Shown here: positions 18,051 to 27,381 of the stretch, piece by piece | How positions within the stretch are numbered: position 1 is the first letter of the stretch | Layout: the number at the start of each line of letters is the position of its first letter | From: a bacterium | Lineage (GTDB): Bacteria > SAR324 > XYD2-FULL-50-16 | Assembly (NCBI GenBank): GCA_018829445.1 | Contig: JAHJTV010000030.1 | Coordinates: forward strand, 40,463-104,462 | Length of the DNA stretch: 64,000 bases | Direction of reading: 5' to 3' | Notes under the pieces: generated by a model | The model's database searches: none | What the model saw: only the letters and a program-made list of their open reading frames with translations | What the model was told of the DNA's origin: nothing | Position numbers and translations under genes: made by a program

Positions 18051-18255
18051 AATGATGCCGGTATTTGTCAGTTGAAGCCCGGTTGCATTGCCGGTTCTGC
18101 TGAAAACCGGCCGGAAAACATTCCATGAGAAACAGCTTTTCTCGATTCCTCACCGACCCGGTCTCCTTTCAGGTCATTATTTCAATTAAAAAAAAAGACA
18201 GGAGACAATATAACGTAACTGTCCAAGCAGGTCTTCGTACAAATGAAGGATAAAC

Positions 18256-20457
18256 ATGAATGTAATAAAGAGATTTTCACATAGTTTTTCGCTGAAGTAC
18301 AAGCTGATGATTACCAGTTTGTCGATGGTAATATTTGTGGTGATCGCATGTACAATTATGATTTCTTTGGTAATATATCATCAGAATAAAAATTCAGCCC
18401 AGGAGTTGATAAAAAAAACTCTGTTTCTCTCGGAAAAAAAATTCGTCCTGAAAAATGCATCTCTGGTTAAAAGCACTGAAAATGTTCCGTCCAATACCGA
18501 GATTGTAGAAACCCTTACCACGTTGCACTCCCTTGGTGGTTTGGAAGACCACTCACAAGCCGATCATTATTATAACTTCCGCAAAATTACAAAGGCATTG
18601 TACAATATCGGGTTGGCCGCCGATCTCGCAAAAATAGCCATCTACACAAAAGATGGAAGACTGATGTCTTTTGTTAACTTTTATAAAAACAGCAGTCTTG
18701 TGGGGTATGCATTGGACAATGAATTTGAGGTTACCACAATAAAAGACCATGACACCTTAAATTTCGAAAATTGGCATAGAAGTGAACGGGTTGAAAATAT
18801 TAAGACAAGATATCAAATGGGATCCACAGATACTTCCCAAATGTTTTTCGAAAACAGGGAACTCTCTCTTGTCGCCTTTGCCCCCATCAAAGTGGAAGCT
18901 TACGATGTTGAAAAAGATCAAGATCTTCAAGTGATGGTCGCTTTCGTTGTCGCAGTCGCCAAAATAGACGGTGAATTCTGTGCTGATCTGAAAGACATAA
19001 CCGGAACCGAGTTTAATATCTTCCACAACAACGGATTAAGCACTGGAACTTTGAATGAGCTTTCCACCTTGGAAAGCACAAGGCAGTACAGACAATCTAA
19101 CACAAAAAACCAGTTATTCGGAGAGACGAATTTTGATAACATGACAGTGGCATCCCATGACTATTTTACCGGGCACGTCTCCTTGATGGCAGATTCAAAA
19201 AAAATCGGAGATGTTGTGGTCCTTTATAAAACCGAAACCGCAATGTCTAACACCTGGCAGGTGATAAGTACCCTGGTTGGCATCGCCTTCGCCTGTCTTG
19301 TTATCTTTATCCCCCTCTCTTTCTTCTTTTCCAATTCGGTCTCAAAGCGCATGATCATGGTGTATGAGCTTATCAGAGATGTCGAAAAAGACGGAGATTT
19401 TTCCAGAAGAGTTAGTATTTCCGGTAAAGATGAAATCGGTCAGATGGCCATGGCCTTCAACCAGATGATGGATGCATTGCAAAAGGCATTTAACGAAATT
19501 GATTGTGTGATGACTCAAGTCGGAAACGGAAATCTGACCAATCTGGTTACAGGAGATTATAAAGGAGCGTTGAGCAATCTTCAAAATGGGACCAACCAGT
19601 CGATTCAAGCGCTTCGCGAAACAGTCTTGCAGGTGATTCCGCTTTGTGAAAACGTTGACGCCAACAGTTCAGAGCTTAAATCCTCGGCGCATAGCCTGTC
19701 CATAGGCACAAATACCCAGGCATCAAGTGCGGAAGAGATGTCTTCCACGATGGAAGAGATAAAGGCTAATGCCATTTCGAATAGTGAGAGCTCTAATCTG
19801 GCAAGCCAATGTGCAGATAAGGCACTTAAACTGACTGAATCCGGAACTTCACTAATGGAACAGATGGTTCTGTCCATGTTCGATATCCAATCGACCAGTA
19901 ATGATGTCAAAAAGGTTGTCTCAACCATTAATGACATTGCATTCCAAACCAATCTATTGGCTCTCAATGCTGCTGTGGAGGCTGCTCGTGCCGGAATCCA
20001 CGGAAAGGGATTTGCAGTCGTGGCTGATGAGGTCAGGAACCTGGCTACCAGGTGTGGAAAAGCTGCAGATAGCACGACAGAGTTGATTGAGAGTTCCAAT
20101 AAAAACGTGGAAGCAGGTGTCATCAAAGCTGAGAATACTGCAAAATCATTGATGCAGATAACAGAGTCAGTTATAGAAATCAATACCCTAGTAAAATCGA
20201 TTTCCGATGCCTCCAATGAACAAAAGGTAAGCCTCAACGAGTTTAACCAGGGCTTGGTGCAAATCAATAATATTGTTCAGCAAAATTCGTCTATTTCCGA
20301 GCAGACTTCCACATCTGCCGAAGAACTATCCTATCAGGCGAGTGAATTGTCCAAGTTAATGGCCAAGTTCAAGGTTCAGGAAAACAACCGTCTGACTCAG
20401 GCAAATCCCATTTCCAGAATCGAATATCAAGAGTTAAAAAAACTAAGAACACTGTAA
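18256..20457 (+). CDS. Methyl-accepting chemotaxis protein
   Basis: 733 residues. Membrane helix at about 15-40, a ~280-residue periplasmic sensing domain (probably Cache type), a second helix near 335-358 ([20 protein letters not shown]), a HAMP domain with [20 protein letters not shown], and a cytoplasmic signalling domain whose hairpin tip reads [20 protein letters not shown]. It reports ligand binding to the CheA/CheW complex. No other che genes are near, so it is a ligand-specific receptor placed in the PGA locus; glutamate or gamma-glutamyl peptides would be a natural guess but nothing in the sequence proves that. Confidence 0.92.
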   Translation: MNVIKRFSHSFSLKYKLMITSLSMVIFVVIACTIMISLVIYHQNKNSAQELIKKTLFLSEKKFVLKNASLVKSTENVPSNTEIVETLTTLHSLGGLEDHSQADHYYNFRKITKALYNIGLAADLAKIAIYTKDGRLMSFVNFYKNSSLVGYALDNEFEVTTIKDHDTLNFENWHRSERVENIKTRYQMGSTDTSQMFFENRELSLVAFAPIKVEAYDVEKDQDLQVMVAFVVAVAKIDGEFCADLKDITGTEFNIFHNNGLSTGTLNELSTLESTRQYRQSNTKNQLFGETNFDNMTVASHDYFTGHVSLMADSKKIGDVVVLYKTETAMSNTWQVISTLVGIAFACLVIFIPLSFFFSNSVSKRMIMVYELIRDVEKDGDFSRRVSISGKDEIGQMAMAFNQMMDALQKAFNEIDCVMTQVGNGNLTNLVTGDYKGALSNLQNGTNQSIQALRETVLQVIPLCENVDANSSELKSSAHSLSIGTNTQASSAEEMSSTMEEIKANAISNSESSNLASQCADKALKLTESGTSLMEQMVLSMFDIQSTSNDVKKVVSTINDIAFQTNLLALNAAVEAARAGIHGKGFAVVADEVRNLATRCGKAADSTTELIESSNKNVEAGVIKAENTAKSLMQITESVIEINTLVKSISDASNEQKVSLNEFNQGLVQINNIVQQNSSISEQTSTSAEELSYQASELSKLMAKFKVQENNRLTQANPISRIEYQELKKLRTL

Positions 20458-20524
20458 GGGCTTTTGAAATCATTGGTGTCTCCTTTGGGTGAAGAATGAT
20501 TAGCGAAGTGATCATGGACCATGA

Positions 20525-20722
20525 GCTAAAGCGAAAAAGCAGGGAATCAAGGTTATAGCCATGCATATAGGTGGTAAGGGACGAAGAGTTATACTTTCCG
20601 GCCTGTTTATTCGGGAAGCTGTACCGAAGGCTGATAAAACCGTTGTGGTAGAAGGCGATGATCATGATAGAATCTTCAGTTCAATTCTGGAAAGTAAAAA
20701 TATTGAGACGCTTTCCGCATAA
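20525..20722 (+). pseudogene. C-terminal fragment of a second DUF6305-like gene
   Basis: The frame from 20525 codes 65 residues, beginning right after an in-frame TGA and containing no sensible start. It reads AKAKKQGIKVIAMHIGGKGR and on through AVPKADKTVVVEGDDHDRIF, which lines up with AKAKNVTVVMAHIGGKARLG and the following part of the intact protein at 13895. The N-terminal two thirds, including the signal peptide, are gone. It is thus the remnant of a duplicated DUF6305 gene upstream of the second gamma-glutamyltransferase. Confidence 0.7.
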
Positions 20723-20841
20723 TTGGTAAGGGGGGCGACTGCCCCATTGCAAAAAATTCTAACAGAATGGGGAATCATCAAATGATTGAGCAGCAGTCTC
20801 AATCATTTCAACATAAAAACATATCCTAAAGGGAGGAGTAT

Positions 20842-22644
20842 ATGAAACGAAACTTTTTTGCCATTGTTATGATTGTCTTTTTTATCTTACCTCTTCATGT
20901 GGGGTGTACGCCACAAAGTACGAGCATGAGCGCCAAATCCGGAGGCGACGCGGTTGTATTCGCCCCCAGTTTGAGTTCAAAAAAAGGTATGGTAACTGCC
21001 GCGCACCCACTTGCTGCCAAAGCAGGAGCTGAGATACTGGCCAAAGGGGGAAACGCCATTGATGCCGCAATTGCAGTCAGTTTTGCATTGGGTGTTGTGG
21101 AGCCTTACGCCTCGGGATTGGGAGGTGAAGGTTATATGGTTGCCGCATTGGCTAACGGACAGGATATCGCCATTGATTTTCGCAGTACGGCACCAGCGAT
21201 GGCCACCTATGAGAATTTAGCCAAAACCGCGCAGAAATCCTTATCAAAAATCAAGTATTCGCCCAAGGGATACTGTGTTGCAGGGATCCCAGCCGGTGTG
21301 GATAAGGCAATGAAATATGCCACACTCCCATTAAAAGACCTGATAGCACCTGCCATAAAACTTGCCGAAGAGGGATTTGAAGTTAATGAGACCTTCTCCA
21401 GGCTGACCTTTGACGCCTATGAAAAACTCTCCAATAATGCTCCGGGTTTTTTAAATGAGGGAATGGCTTGGTCCACGGGAGAGAAATTCCGCAATCCTGA
21501 ATTGGCCAAGACTCTTAGAATTATTGCGGAAAAAGGTATTGATGCCTTCTACAATGGTGAACTGGCAGATAATCTGGATCGGTTCATGAAGGAGAACGAC
21601 GGGTGGACCCGCAAATCAGACCTACAGTCTTACAGGGCTATTGAGCTTGCCCCTATCAAAGGGACATACCGTGGTTATGAAGTGATTGCTCCGGGTAGCC
21701 CTGTTGGCGGGCCAAGGGTTCTGGCCACCCTGAATATCCTGGAACATTTCAATATGGGACTTATGAACTGGGATGATCCGTTGGCAATTCATATCATGCA
21801 GGAAGCAATGATTTTGACATCTTTGGATCAAAGAAGATGGGTTGGTGATCCCTTAACGAATCCATATATCCCGGAAAAGGGGTATATCAGTAAAGATTAT
21901 GCACGCCAGCGCCTGATGCGCATTGATTTGGACAAGGCCTCCGATCCGGAACTCTGGGTCAAGGAACGGACTGGTAATCCCGGCCCATATGAAAAAGATG
22001 AAAACTATATTGATGTGATGCTGGAGGCAGCCAAGGCAAAAAAAGAGGTCGCGGCTTTGGAAGGTTCCCAACCGGAAATCCCGCCATCCACTACGCACTT
22101 CTCAATTGTGGATAGCAAAGGAAACGCTGTTTCATGGACTCAAACAATTTCTTCCTTTTTCGGTACCAGCGTTATATTGAACGGCTATTTTCTCAACAAT
22201 GAAATCGGCAACTTCAAGAACAAGCCTGTTGAATTCAGCCCGATCAACCTGGAGCCCGGACGACGTCCACGTACCACAATCGCACCCTTAATTGTTCGGG
22301 AAGATGGTAAGGTTCGCTGGATAGTCGGCTCTCCGGGTGGCGGTCGCATCGGTTCAACCGTTATTGAAATTCTGGTTAATCTGATCGACTTCAACATGGA
22401 TATCGAACAAGCTATTAAAACCCCCAAGTTCGCAGGTTACGATTCATACAAGGAAATATATCTTGAAGACAGCTATCCTGAGAAGACACTCCTGTTTCTG
22501 GAGATGCTGGGTCATCAAATTAAAAAATATAATTATCCGGACCTCTTTTTTGGCGGCCCAAACGTGATTGCAGTGTCTGAAGACGGAACAATAACAGGTG
22601 TCGGTTCCATCAGACGTCTTGGTGGCGCTGCTGCCCCGAATTAG
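20842..22644 (+). CDS. ggt: Gamma-glutamyltransferase, lipoprotein (copy 2)
   Basis: 600 residues. The lipobox ending HVGC (Cys22) makes this a lipoprotein like copy 1. The Ntn nucleophile is in PSTTHFSIVDSKGN (Thr417), followed by the typical WTQTISSFFG and the pocket loop VGSPGGGRIGST. N-terminal GGNAIDAAIAVSFALGVVEP is the family's dimer/heavy-chain signature. GGGAGGA before the ATG is a strong ribosome site. It is followed by a strong terminator and then the PgsB gene. It probably processes PGA or releases glutamate from gamma-glutamyl compounds at the cell envelope. Confidence 0.9.
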   Translation: MKRNFFAIVMIVFFILPLHVGCTPQSTSMSAKSGGDAVVFAPSLSSKKGMVTAAHPLAAKAGAEILAKGGNAIDAAIAVSFALGVVEPYASGLGGEGYMVAALANGQDIAIDFRSTAPAMATYENLAKTAQKSLSKIKYSPKGYCVAGIPAGVDKAMKYATLPLKDLIAPAIKLAEEGFEVNETFSRLTFDAYEKLSNNAPGFLNEGMAWSTGEKFRNPELAKTLRIIAEKGIDAFYNGELADNLDRFMKENDGWTRKSDLQSYRAIELAPIKGTYRGYEVIAPGSPVGGPRVLATLNILEHFNMGLMNWDDPLAIHIMQEAMILTSLDQRRWVGDPLTNPYIPEKGYISKDYARQRLMRIDLDKASDPELWVKERTGNPGPYEKDENYIDVMLEAAKAKKEVAALEGSQPEIPPSTTHFSIVDSKGNAVSWTQTISSFFGTSVILNGYFLNNEIGNFKNKPVEFSPINLEPGRRPRTTIAPLIVREDGKVRWIVGSPGGGRIGSTVIEILVNLIDFNMDIEQAIKTPKFAGYDSYKEIYLEDSYPEKTLLFLEMLGHQIKKYNYPDLFFGGPNVIAVSEDGTITGVGSIRRLGGAAAPN

Positions 22645-22656
22645 AAAAATAGCTTT

Positions 22657-22718
22657 CAGGTATTTCTCATCACATTCCTGTCTTCTCTTGCGGAGACGGG
22701 GATGAATACCTGTTTTTT
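22657..22718 (+). terminator. Strong rho-independent terminator
   Basis: CAGGTATT (22657-22664) pairs with AATACCTG (22705-22712); the stem continues inward with TCATC/GATGA and GTCT/AGAC, and six Ts follow. It ends the ggt transcript. Confidence 0.85.
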
Positions 22719-23031
22719 CTGTCATGACTTTCTGTGCAGTGAGTTTTGCCCCCTCACCGATCCGATGTCAAGGATGAAAAGCAAGCTATTTAAAATGGAT
22801 CTCGGAATGACAAAGCAGGGCGATTTGAGCTTATTAAATTTGGTCATGATTAATACCTAAACAGGTCAAAAATCTGACAGTAGCCACTACCCTGCTTACC
22901 GAACATTTCATATGCCCTGGTCGACATTCGATCAGTCGTTCTGGATAGTTGAGAAGAATATTCAACTATTTTTATAAACAAAACCGGATAGCAGCGGCTA
23001 TTTAATAAATCTGTAATTTGTCAGGGAAGGG
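22719..23031. other. Spacer between ggt and the M14 fragment
   Basis: About 310 bases without a supported gene. It probably contains the pgsB promoter and decayed sequence of the M14 gene whose tail remains at 23032. Confidence 0.4.
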
Positions 23032-23109
23032 AAAGAGATTATCCTGGAAGGTATTCCGGTATACGATAAAATCATAGACTTGGGAGTTGGTGCTTTTCTG
23101 GTGGAATAA
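23032..23109 (+). pseudogene. C-terminal tail of a lost fourth M14/AstE-like gene
   Basis: 25 codons plus a stop read KEIILEGIPVYDKIIDLGVG and four more residues. This matches the last residues of the M14 protein ending at 17025 (REVIVEGMPEYEEI, MTNGVSYYLN) in register and in distance to the stop codon. An upstream in-frame TAA at about 23013 cuts it off. The rest of the gene cannot be seen. The tail overlaps the start region of pgsB. Confidence 0.55.
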
Positions 23110-24142
23110 AAATCTGTTTCTCAGTATCTGGTGCTATATTATGTTAAAAAGACTGTGTCATCCTGACTATCGAATATTGGTAACCGGCAGTCGAGGGAAA
23201 AGTTCGGTAACCCGGCTGTTGCATGCATCGCTTAACAGTTGTGGAATCAAGACGTTTGCCAGGATTACCGGGGTTGTTCCCCGTGAACTGGGACCGAAAG
23301 GTTGCAGGACGATTATTAGAACAGCCGGTGCCCATGTGGAAGAGATGCGTTGGTGGCTCAGGCAACTACCGGCCAGTGCGAAAGGTGTTGTGCTCGAAAA
23401 CAGTGCCATAGCGCCCGATCTCCAACTTCTGGCTGGCAAATGGCTAAAACCGCAGGTGATAATATTAACCAACACGTATCCAGATCATCAGGAGGTTTGG
23501 GGGCCGACCTCCTCTGCTGCCAGAAATACTCTGTTATCAGGAATTCCAATGGGTTGCCGGGTTGTGCTTCCATTCGAATCGAATTCGGATAGTGAACTAA
23601 AGACGGCGCTGGATTCAAAACGATGCCATATCGTTTTTTCGGATCCCTTGTCAGGAAAATTACCCGATCATCGGGAGGTCAATATCAATCTCGCGCTTGC
23701 AGCGGTAAAAATCATGAGGCTGGATACTCAAAAGGCCTTACAGAGCATGTTTGACTTGAAACCCGATCGATATGATTTCCGGAAAACCGTCCATGCCGAT
23801 TCCGAATTCGCATTGGCCTTTACTGCCAACGACATTAAAAGCACCATAAACCTCTTTACGTCGTTGGATTGGAAAAAAGAGGAGACCCGGTTGGTCTTTA
23901 ATCACCGTTCGGATCGTTCCGGCAGGATATTAAGTTTCGCCGAATGGATAGACTCGTCTGACTGGCGTGATGTGCTGATTATCGGTGACAAACCGGGAAA
24001 ATCGTTTCGTACTGCCCGATACCTGGATGTTAGAAGCATGGGATCTTTCTTCCGATCATTTCAACCTGGAGACAAGATTTTCGGTTGCGGCAATTTCACC
24101 GGCCTGCCGCCAGAAGTAATGACCGGTTTGTATCATCAATAG
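23087..24142 (+). CDS. pgsB: PgsB/CapB-like poly-gamma-glutamate ligase
   Basis: 351 residues, a Mur-ligase-type ATP-dependent amide ligase. The P-loop is in RILVTGSRGKSSVTRLLHAS, followed by the family's ARITGVVPRELGP and VVLENSAIAPDL blocks and LTNTYPDHQEVWG, where the Asp-His pair fits the Mur-like metal/ATP site. It joins glutamates by gamma linkage in a membrane complex with PgsC. The TTG start keeps a hydrophobic helix (LFWWNKNLFLSIWCYI) before the P-loop, as in known PgsB proteins; ATG 23141 would remove it. Rather short for the family (about 390-460), so the C-terminal part is reduced. Start is uncertain. Confidence 0.82.
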   Translation: MVLFWWNKNLFLSIWCYIMLKRLCHPDYRILVTGSRGKSSVTRLLHASLNSCGIKTFARITGVVPRELGPKGCRTIIRTAGAHVEEMRWWLRQLPASAKGVVLENSAIAPDLQLLAGKWLKPQVIILTNTYPDHQEVWGPTSSAARNTLLSGIPMGCRVVLPFESNSDSELKTALDSKRCHIVFSDPLSGKLPDHREVNINLALAAVKIMRLDTQKALQSMFDLKPDRYDFRKTVHADSEFALAFTANDIKSTINLFTSLDWKKEETRLVFNHRSDRSGRILSFAEWIDSSDWRDVLIIGDKPGKSFRTARYLDVRSMGSFFRSFQPGDKIFGCGNFTGLPPEVMTGLYHQ

Positions 24143-24291
24143 CAAATAAATTCTCGGTTTGTTCGTCCATGAAACCAGAAAACTCATCGAATCTGCCATG
24201 AAAACTAAATATTTAATATTGATGTGGATTAAGCAGTTTTATTGTAAAACAATGGTTGGCTTAGGAATACGCATAGCCATTTTCAACGGAT

Positions 24292-24899
24292 TTGTATGGA
24301 TGCAGCCGCAGACCAGGGACAGGCACTCCCTGGACAAGCGATAGCGGAAGCATGGCTTATTTCTCCATTGTTGATGTTGTCGACAACATGGTCGCCTGTA
24401 CCAAGACGATCAACCATTTCTTCGGAACTGGAATAAAGGTTGCGGGAACCGGGATCCTGTTGAATGAACAGATGGATGATTTCGATAAAAGGTGGGCCGG
24501 ATGAACTCCATTCAGCTTGGTAAGAAGCCCCTGAGCAGCATGAGTCCAACTCTTTTGATCAAAAACGGAAAACCGTTTGCATCTATTGAGACCGGGGGAA
24601 TGAGGATTATCGCAACCATGGCATTATTGATCAGCAATCTTATCGATTTACGAATGGATGTTCAAACAGCCATTGAAGCTCTCCGTTTTTACAACTGTGC
24701 TGAAGTAAAACTGAATCTGGAATCCCGAATCCCACCGTCAACACAGACTGCCGTGGAGAAAAAAGGTCACGAACTGCAAATTAGAAAACCTTTTGACCTG
24801 TATTTTGGCGGGGAATTGAGCATCATCATCAATCCGGAAAGCGGAGAGCTGCATGGAGGTGTTGATCCTCGCCGGGATGGCATTGTACTTGGTTTTTAA
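24292..24899 (+). pseudogene. Broken third gamma-glutamyltransferase (C-terminal part)
   Basis: Two overlapping frames (to 24504, then from about 24492) give the C-terminal third of a gamma-glutamyltransferase: AYFSIVDVVDNMVACTKTIN and LLNEQMDDFD in the first, then LSSMSPTLLIKNGKPFASIE and GGVDPRRDGIVLGF in the second. The first two thirds are missing, the nucleophile TTH is replaced (SMAY), and a frameshift lies near 24490. It sits between pgsB and pgsC, where a whole ggt may once have been part of the operon. Confidence 0.8.
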
Positions 24900-24932
24900 A
24901 ATCACCAATAAAAACTCGAATAAACGATTATT

Positions 24933-25376
24933 ATGGCTTATGATCATGAAACGGTTTGCCTTGCTGTGGGAATGATTCTGGGAATGTTCTATTATCACAA
25001 AACCGGCTGGGCTTGTGGTGGCATTATAACTCCGGGGATTTTTGCCTTGTACATTAGTGATCCAAACCGAATTGCCCTGGCTCTTGGTATGGGAGTTGTT
25101 ATCTGGCTGGTATTGAGAATTCTGGTGCAATTCACCGGAATATACGGTCGACAAAAGCTTGTGGCGGCGATGTTGATAGCCCTGGCTTTGCGCTATCCCA
25201 TGGTTACAGTTTGGGGAGGAGCATCTCTCTGGCTGGGATGGGTTGTCCCCGGTTTGATCGGTTCAGATATACATCGTCAGGGTATTGTTCCCACTTTGAG
25301 TTCAAGCGTTGCCACCGGCATGGCATCAGTATTGGTTGTCCAACTCTATCAGATGGTTTTCGTTCCAATTACTTAG
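24933..25376 (+). CDS. pgsC: PgsC/CapC-like poly-gamma-glutamate synthesis membrane protein
   Basis: 147 residues with four to five hydrophobic helices and the family features: an N-terminal GMILGMFYYHKTGWACGGII, then TPGIFALYI, a central YGRQKLVAAMLIALALRY, and a C-terminal glycine-rich VPGLIGSDIHRQGI. PgsC is the small membrane partner of PgsB in PGA polymerisation. It starts 33 bases after the broken ggt and is followed after 22 bases by the PgsW-type gene. Confidence 0.85.
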   Translation: MAYDHETVCLAVGMILGMFYYHKTGWACGGIITPGIFALYISDPNRIALALGMGVVIWLVLRILVQFTGIYGRQKLVAAMLIALALRYPMVTVWGGASLWLGWVVPGLIGSDIHRQGIVPTLSSSVATGMASVLVVQLYQMVFVPIT

Positions 25377-25398
25377 AACCAGGATCTTTTTCTCACTT

Positions 25399-26478
25399 AT
25401 GGTATTACTTCAACTTCAAAAACTCAGATCCGATCACAACCGGCTTGTTTTTTTTAATAAGCTGAAGCTGGCCCTGTTGGCACTCGGATTGGTTGCCATC
25501 TGGTTCTTTGCTGCCGGTTCGGAACTGACTGATAAGGAAAAAATGCTCTGGGATAAGGTAAGGGCTGCCCAACTGCACATCAGCCAGTTCCGCCAACGAT
25601 CAGGGGTGATGTCGGAGGCCTCGGTTGATCCCTGGCAGACTGGTATGATAGGATTGGAATGGAGCGGTATCACAACAACCATGGGCGATCTGGCCGCAAA
25701 ACGGACTGCTTCCGATCCCTTCTGGTCGGTTCAATTTACTCGTTGGTTCCGCGAACTCGGACTGGAAAAGAGGGATACCGTTGTCATATTTTCCTCGGGC
25801 TCTTTTCCCGGGATGCTTCTCAATGCGCTGGCAGCTGCTGAATCGATGGACATGAAAACAGTTTTGATTGCTTCGTTGGGCGCATCGACCTGGGGGGCAA
25901 ATCACCCCGGGTTTACTTTGCCAGTTTTGTTGACCGAGCTGAGAAGTGGCGGTTTCATCAATACTCAAGCTGGTTATTACACACTGGGCGGCGGGAGCGA
26001 GATCGGTAACGGCATGGCACCTGAAGGTAAGGCATTGTTGGAAAAAGTAGTTCAAACATCCGGTGTTAAGCTGCTGAGTACCGACACCCTGGAGGAGATG
26101 ATATCAATGAAAACGGATTTCCTGCTCCGGCAGGAAGCCGATGTTTTCATCAATATCGGAGGTTCACAGGCCAACCTTGGCAGTGATGAAGATGCGATCT
26201 ATCTGCCGTCCGGCTTGGTATCGAAATTTTCTATTGAAGAGTCGGGAAATGGAGTCATTGGCGCTGCGATGAGAGGATCGATCCCAGTAATTCACATGTT
26301 GAATCTAAAGTCGTTATGCAAACGGATTGGTTTACAGTTTGACTCACCTCCTCGTAAGAAGGCTCCAGCTAAAATGGGAGCACTATGGTCTGTGGTGGGC
26401 TTGTTTGCTTTTTTCGGTGTTCTGTTACGACATCATCGGTGGTTGTTGAGTTCCGATGGATCAAACGAGAGTTTGTGA
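25399..26478 (+). CDS. pgsW: Poly-gamma-glutamate system protein (PgsW-like)
   Basis: About 359 residues. One N-terminal helix (LKLALLALGLVAIWFFAAGS), a large non-cytoplasmic domain with TGMIGLEWSGITTTMGDLAA and a FSSGSFPGMLLNALAAAESM segment, and one C-terminal helix before a short basic tail. This matches the poly-gamma-glutamate system protein family found with PgsB and PgsC in many Gram-negative PGA loci; its biochemical role is not settled, to my knowledge. ATG 25399 was chosen because it places the helix near the N-terminus; an earlier start would overlap pgsC. No PgsA/CapA gene follows, so this protein may take part in export or tethering instead (inference). Confidence 0.8.
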   Translation: MVLLQLQKLRSDHNRLVFFNKLKLALLALGLVAIWFFAAGSELTDKEKMLWDKVRAAQLHISQFRQRSGVMSEASVDPWQTGMIGLEWSGITTTMGDLAAKRTASDPFWSVQFTRWFRELGLEKRDTVVIFSSGSFPGMLLNALAAAESMDMKTVLIASLGASTWGANHPGFTLPVLLTELRSGGFINTQAGYYTLGGGSEIGNGMAPEGKALLEKVVQTSGVKLLSTDTLEEMISMKTDFLLRQEADVFINIGGSQANLGSDEDAIYLPSGLVSKFSIEESGNGVIGAAMRGSIPVIHMLNLKSLCKRIGLQFDSPPRKKAPAKMGALWSVVGLFAFFGVLLRHHRWLLSSDGSNESL

Positions 26479-26563
26479 ATTTCCTCTAGCTTTCATTCTC
26501 GTTGACGGGATAGCTGAAATTGATTTTAAAAAAAAGTGATTCCTTATCATCTTGATTGTTTGA

Positions 26564-26797
26564 ATGATACATTATGAAACCTTGAAAATATCCCACTTTT
26601 CCGCTGGTGGTAATATTCAAACCTCGATACTATATCAATCAAGAAACTTCATTCTGTATCTGCAGGGACTAAAAGGACTGGTCTTCTGTATAGGAAAAGA
26701 TGAGCGAATTGTGGAAATCCGGGGAAGGGTTATTCGCAATCGTCAACCAAAAGCTGCCTTAATGGCATATCAATCTGTTCTGCTTAATGGGGGGTAA
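26564..26797 (+). CDS. Hypothetical small protein
   Basis: 77 codons ending 5 bases before the next start. No family recognised; no signal peptide or membrane helix. Kept because it lies in line with the response regulator gene and has no competing gene, but a chance open frame is quite possible. Confidence 0.25.
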   Translation: MIHYETLKISHFSAGGNIQTSILYQSRNFILYLQGLKGLVFCIGKDERIVEIRGRVIRNRQPKAALMAYQSVLLNGG

Positions 26798-26802
26798 CAG
26801 AG

Positions 26803-27246
26803 ATGAAAAGGAAGCGAATTCTTGTTGTGGAAGACAACTCCGTTGATGAACTGCTGACAATGAGAGCATTAAAACAGTGTAATATGGCAGATGCAGTTCA
26901 AATGGCAAAAGATGGTGATGAAGCGTTGGAATATCTATTCGCAACGGGGAAGTATGAAGAACGGGACGTCAATGATCTGCCGGAAATCGTGATACTCGAC
27001 CTGAAACTTCCAACAATCAGCGGACTTGAAGTGCTGGAACGTATCAGGGAGAATGAGAGTACGAAATTACTACCGGTCATTATTCTGACTTCCTCTGATC
27101 AGGAAGAAGAAAAAATCGAAAGCTATCGGCTCGGTGCAAATAGTTTTGTCCGAAAGCCGATGCAATTTTCTGATTTTATTATGGCTGTCACCAAATTAGG
27201 CAGATATTGGTTGGCAACAAGTGAATCCCCTTTCAACACGAAGTAA
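26803..27246 (+). CDS. Single-domain response regulator (Rcp1/CheY-like)
   Basis: 147 residues, a lone receiver domain: ILVVEDNSVDELL at the N-terminus, phospho-acceptor Asp66 in VILDLKLPTISG, and the ITSSDQEEE/FVRKP segments with the conserved Thr/Ser and Lys. The long alpha4 insert with YLFATGKYEERD is typical of the Rcp1 class that pairs with phytochrome-like kinases. A kinase with the matching HisKA style lies at 29336-30841 on the other strand. GGGGG lies just upstream of the start. Confidence 0.9.
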   Translation: MKRKRILVVEDNSVDELLTMRALKQCNMADAVQMAKDGDEALEYLFATGKYEERDVNDLPEIVILDLKLPTISGLEVLERIRENESTKLLPVIILTSSDQEEEKIESYRLGANSFVRKPMQFSDFIMAVTKLGRYWLATSESPFNTK

Positions 27247-27381
27247 TTTGAGCATGGTGCAACAAAAACCGGAAAGAGAGAACGTTTTTTATATTGATAT
27301 GTGGATTGAAAGTCTGACTGATTGTTCGACACCAAACACAGGCTGGGAATGATGAATCTGATATTATTACAGTTAGTTACG

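Noticed and set aside
18090..18111. GCCGGTT/AACCGGC hairpin as terminator of the third M14 gene
   Set aside because: The stem is only 7 bp and no T run follows.
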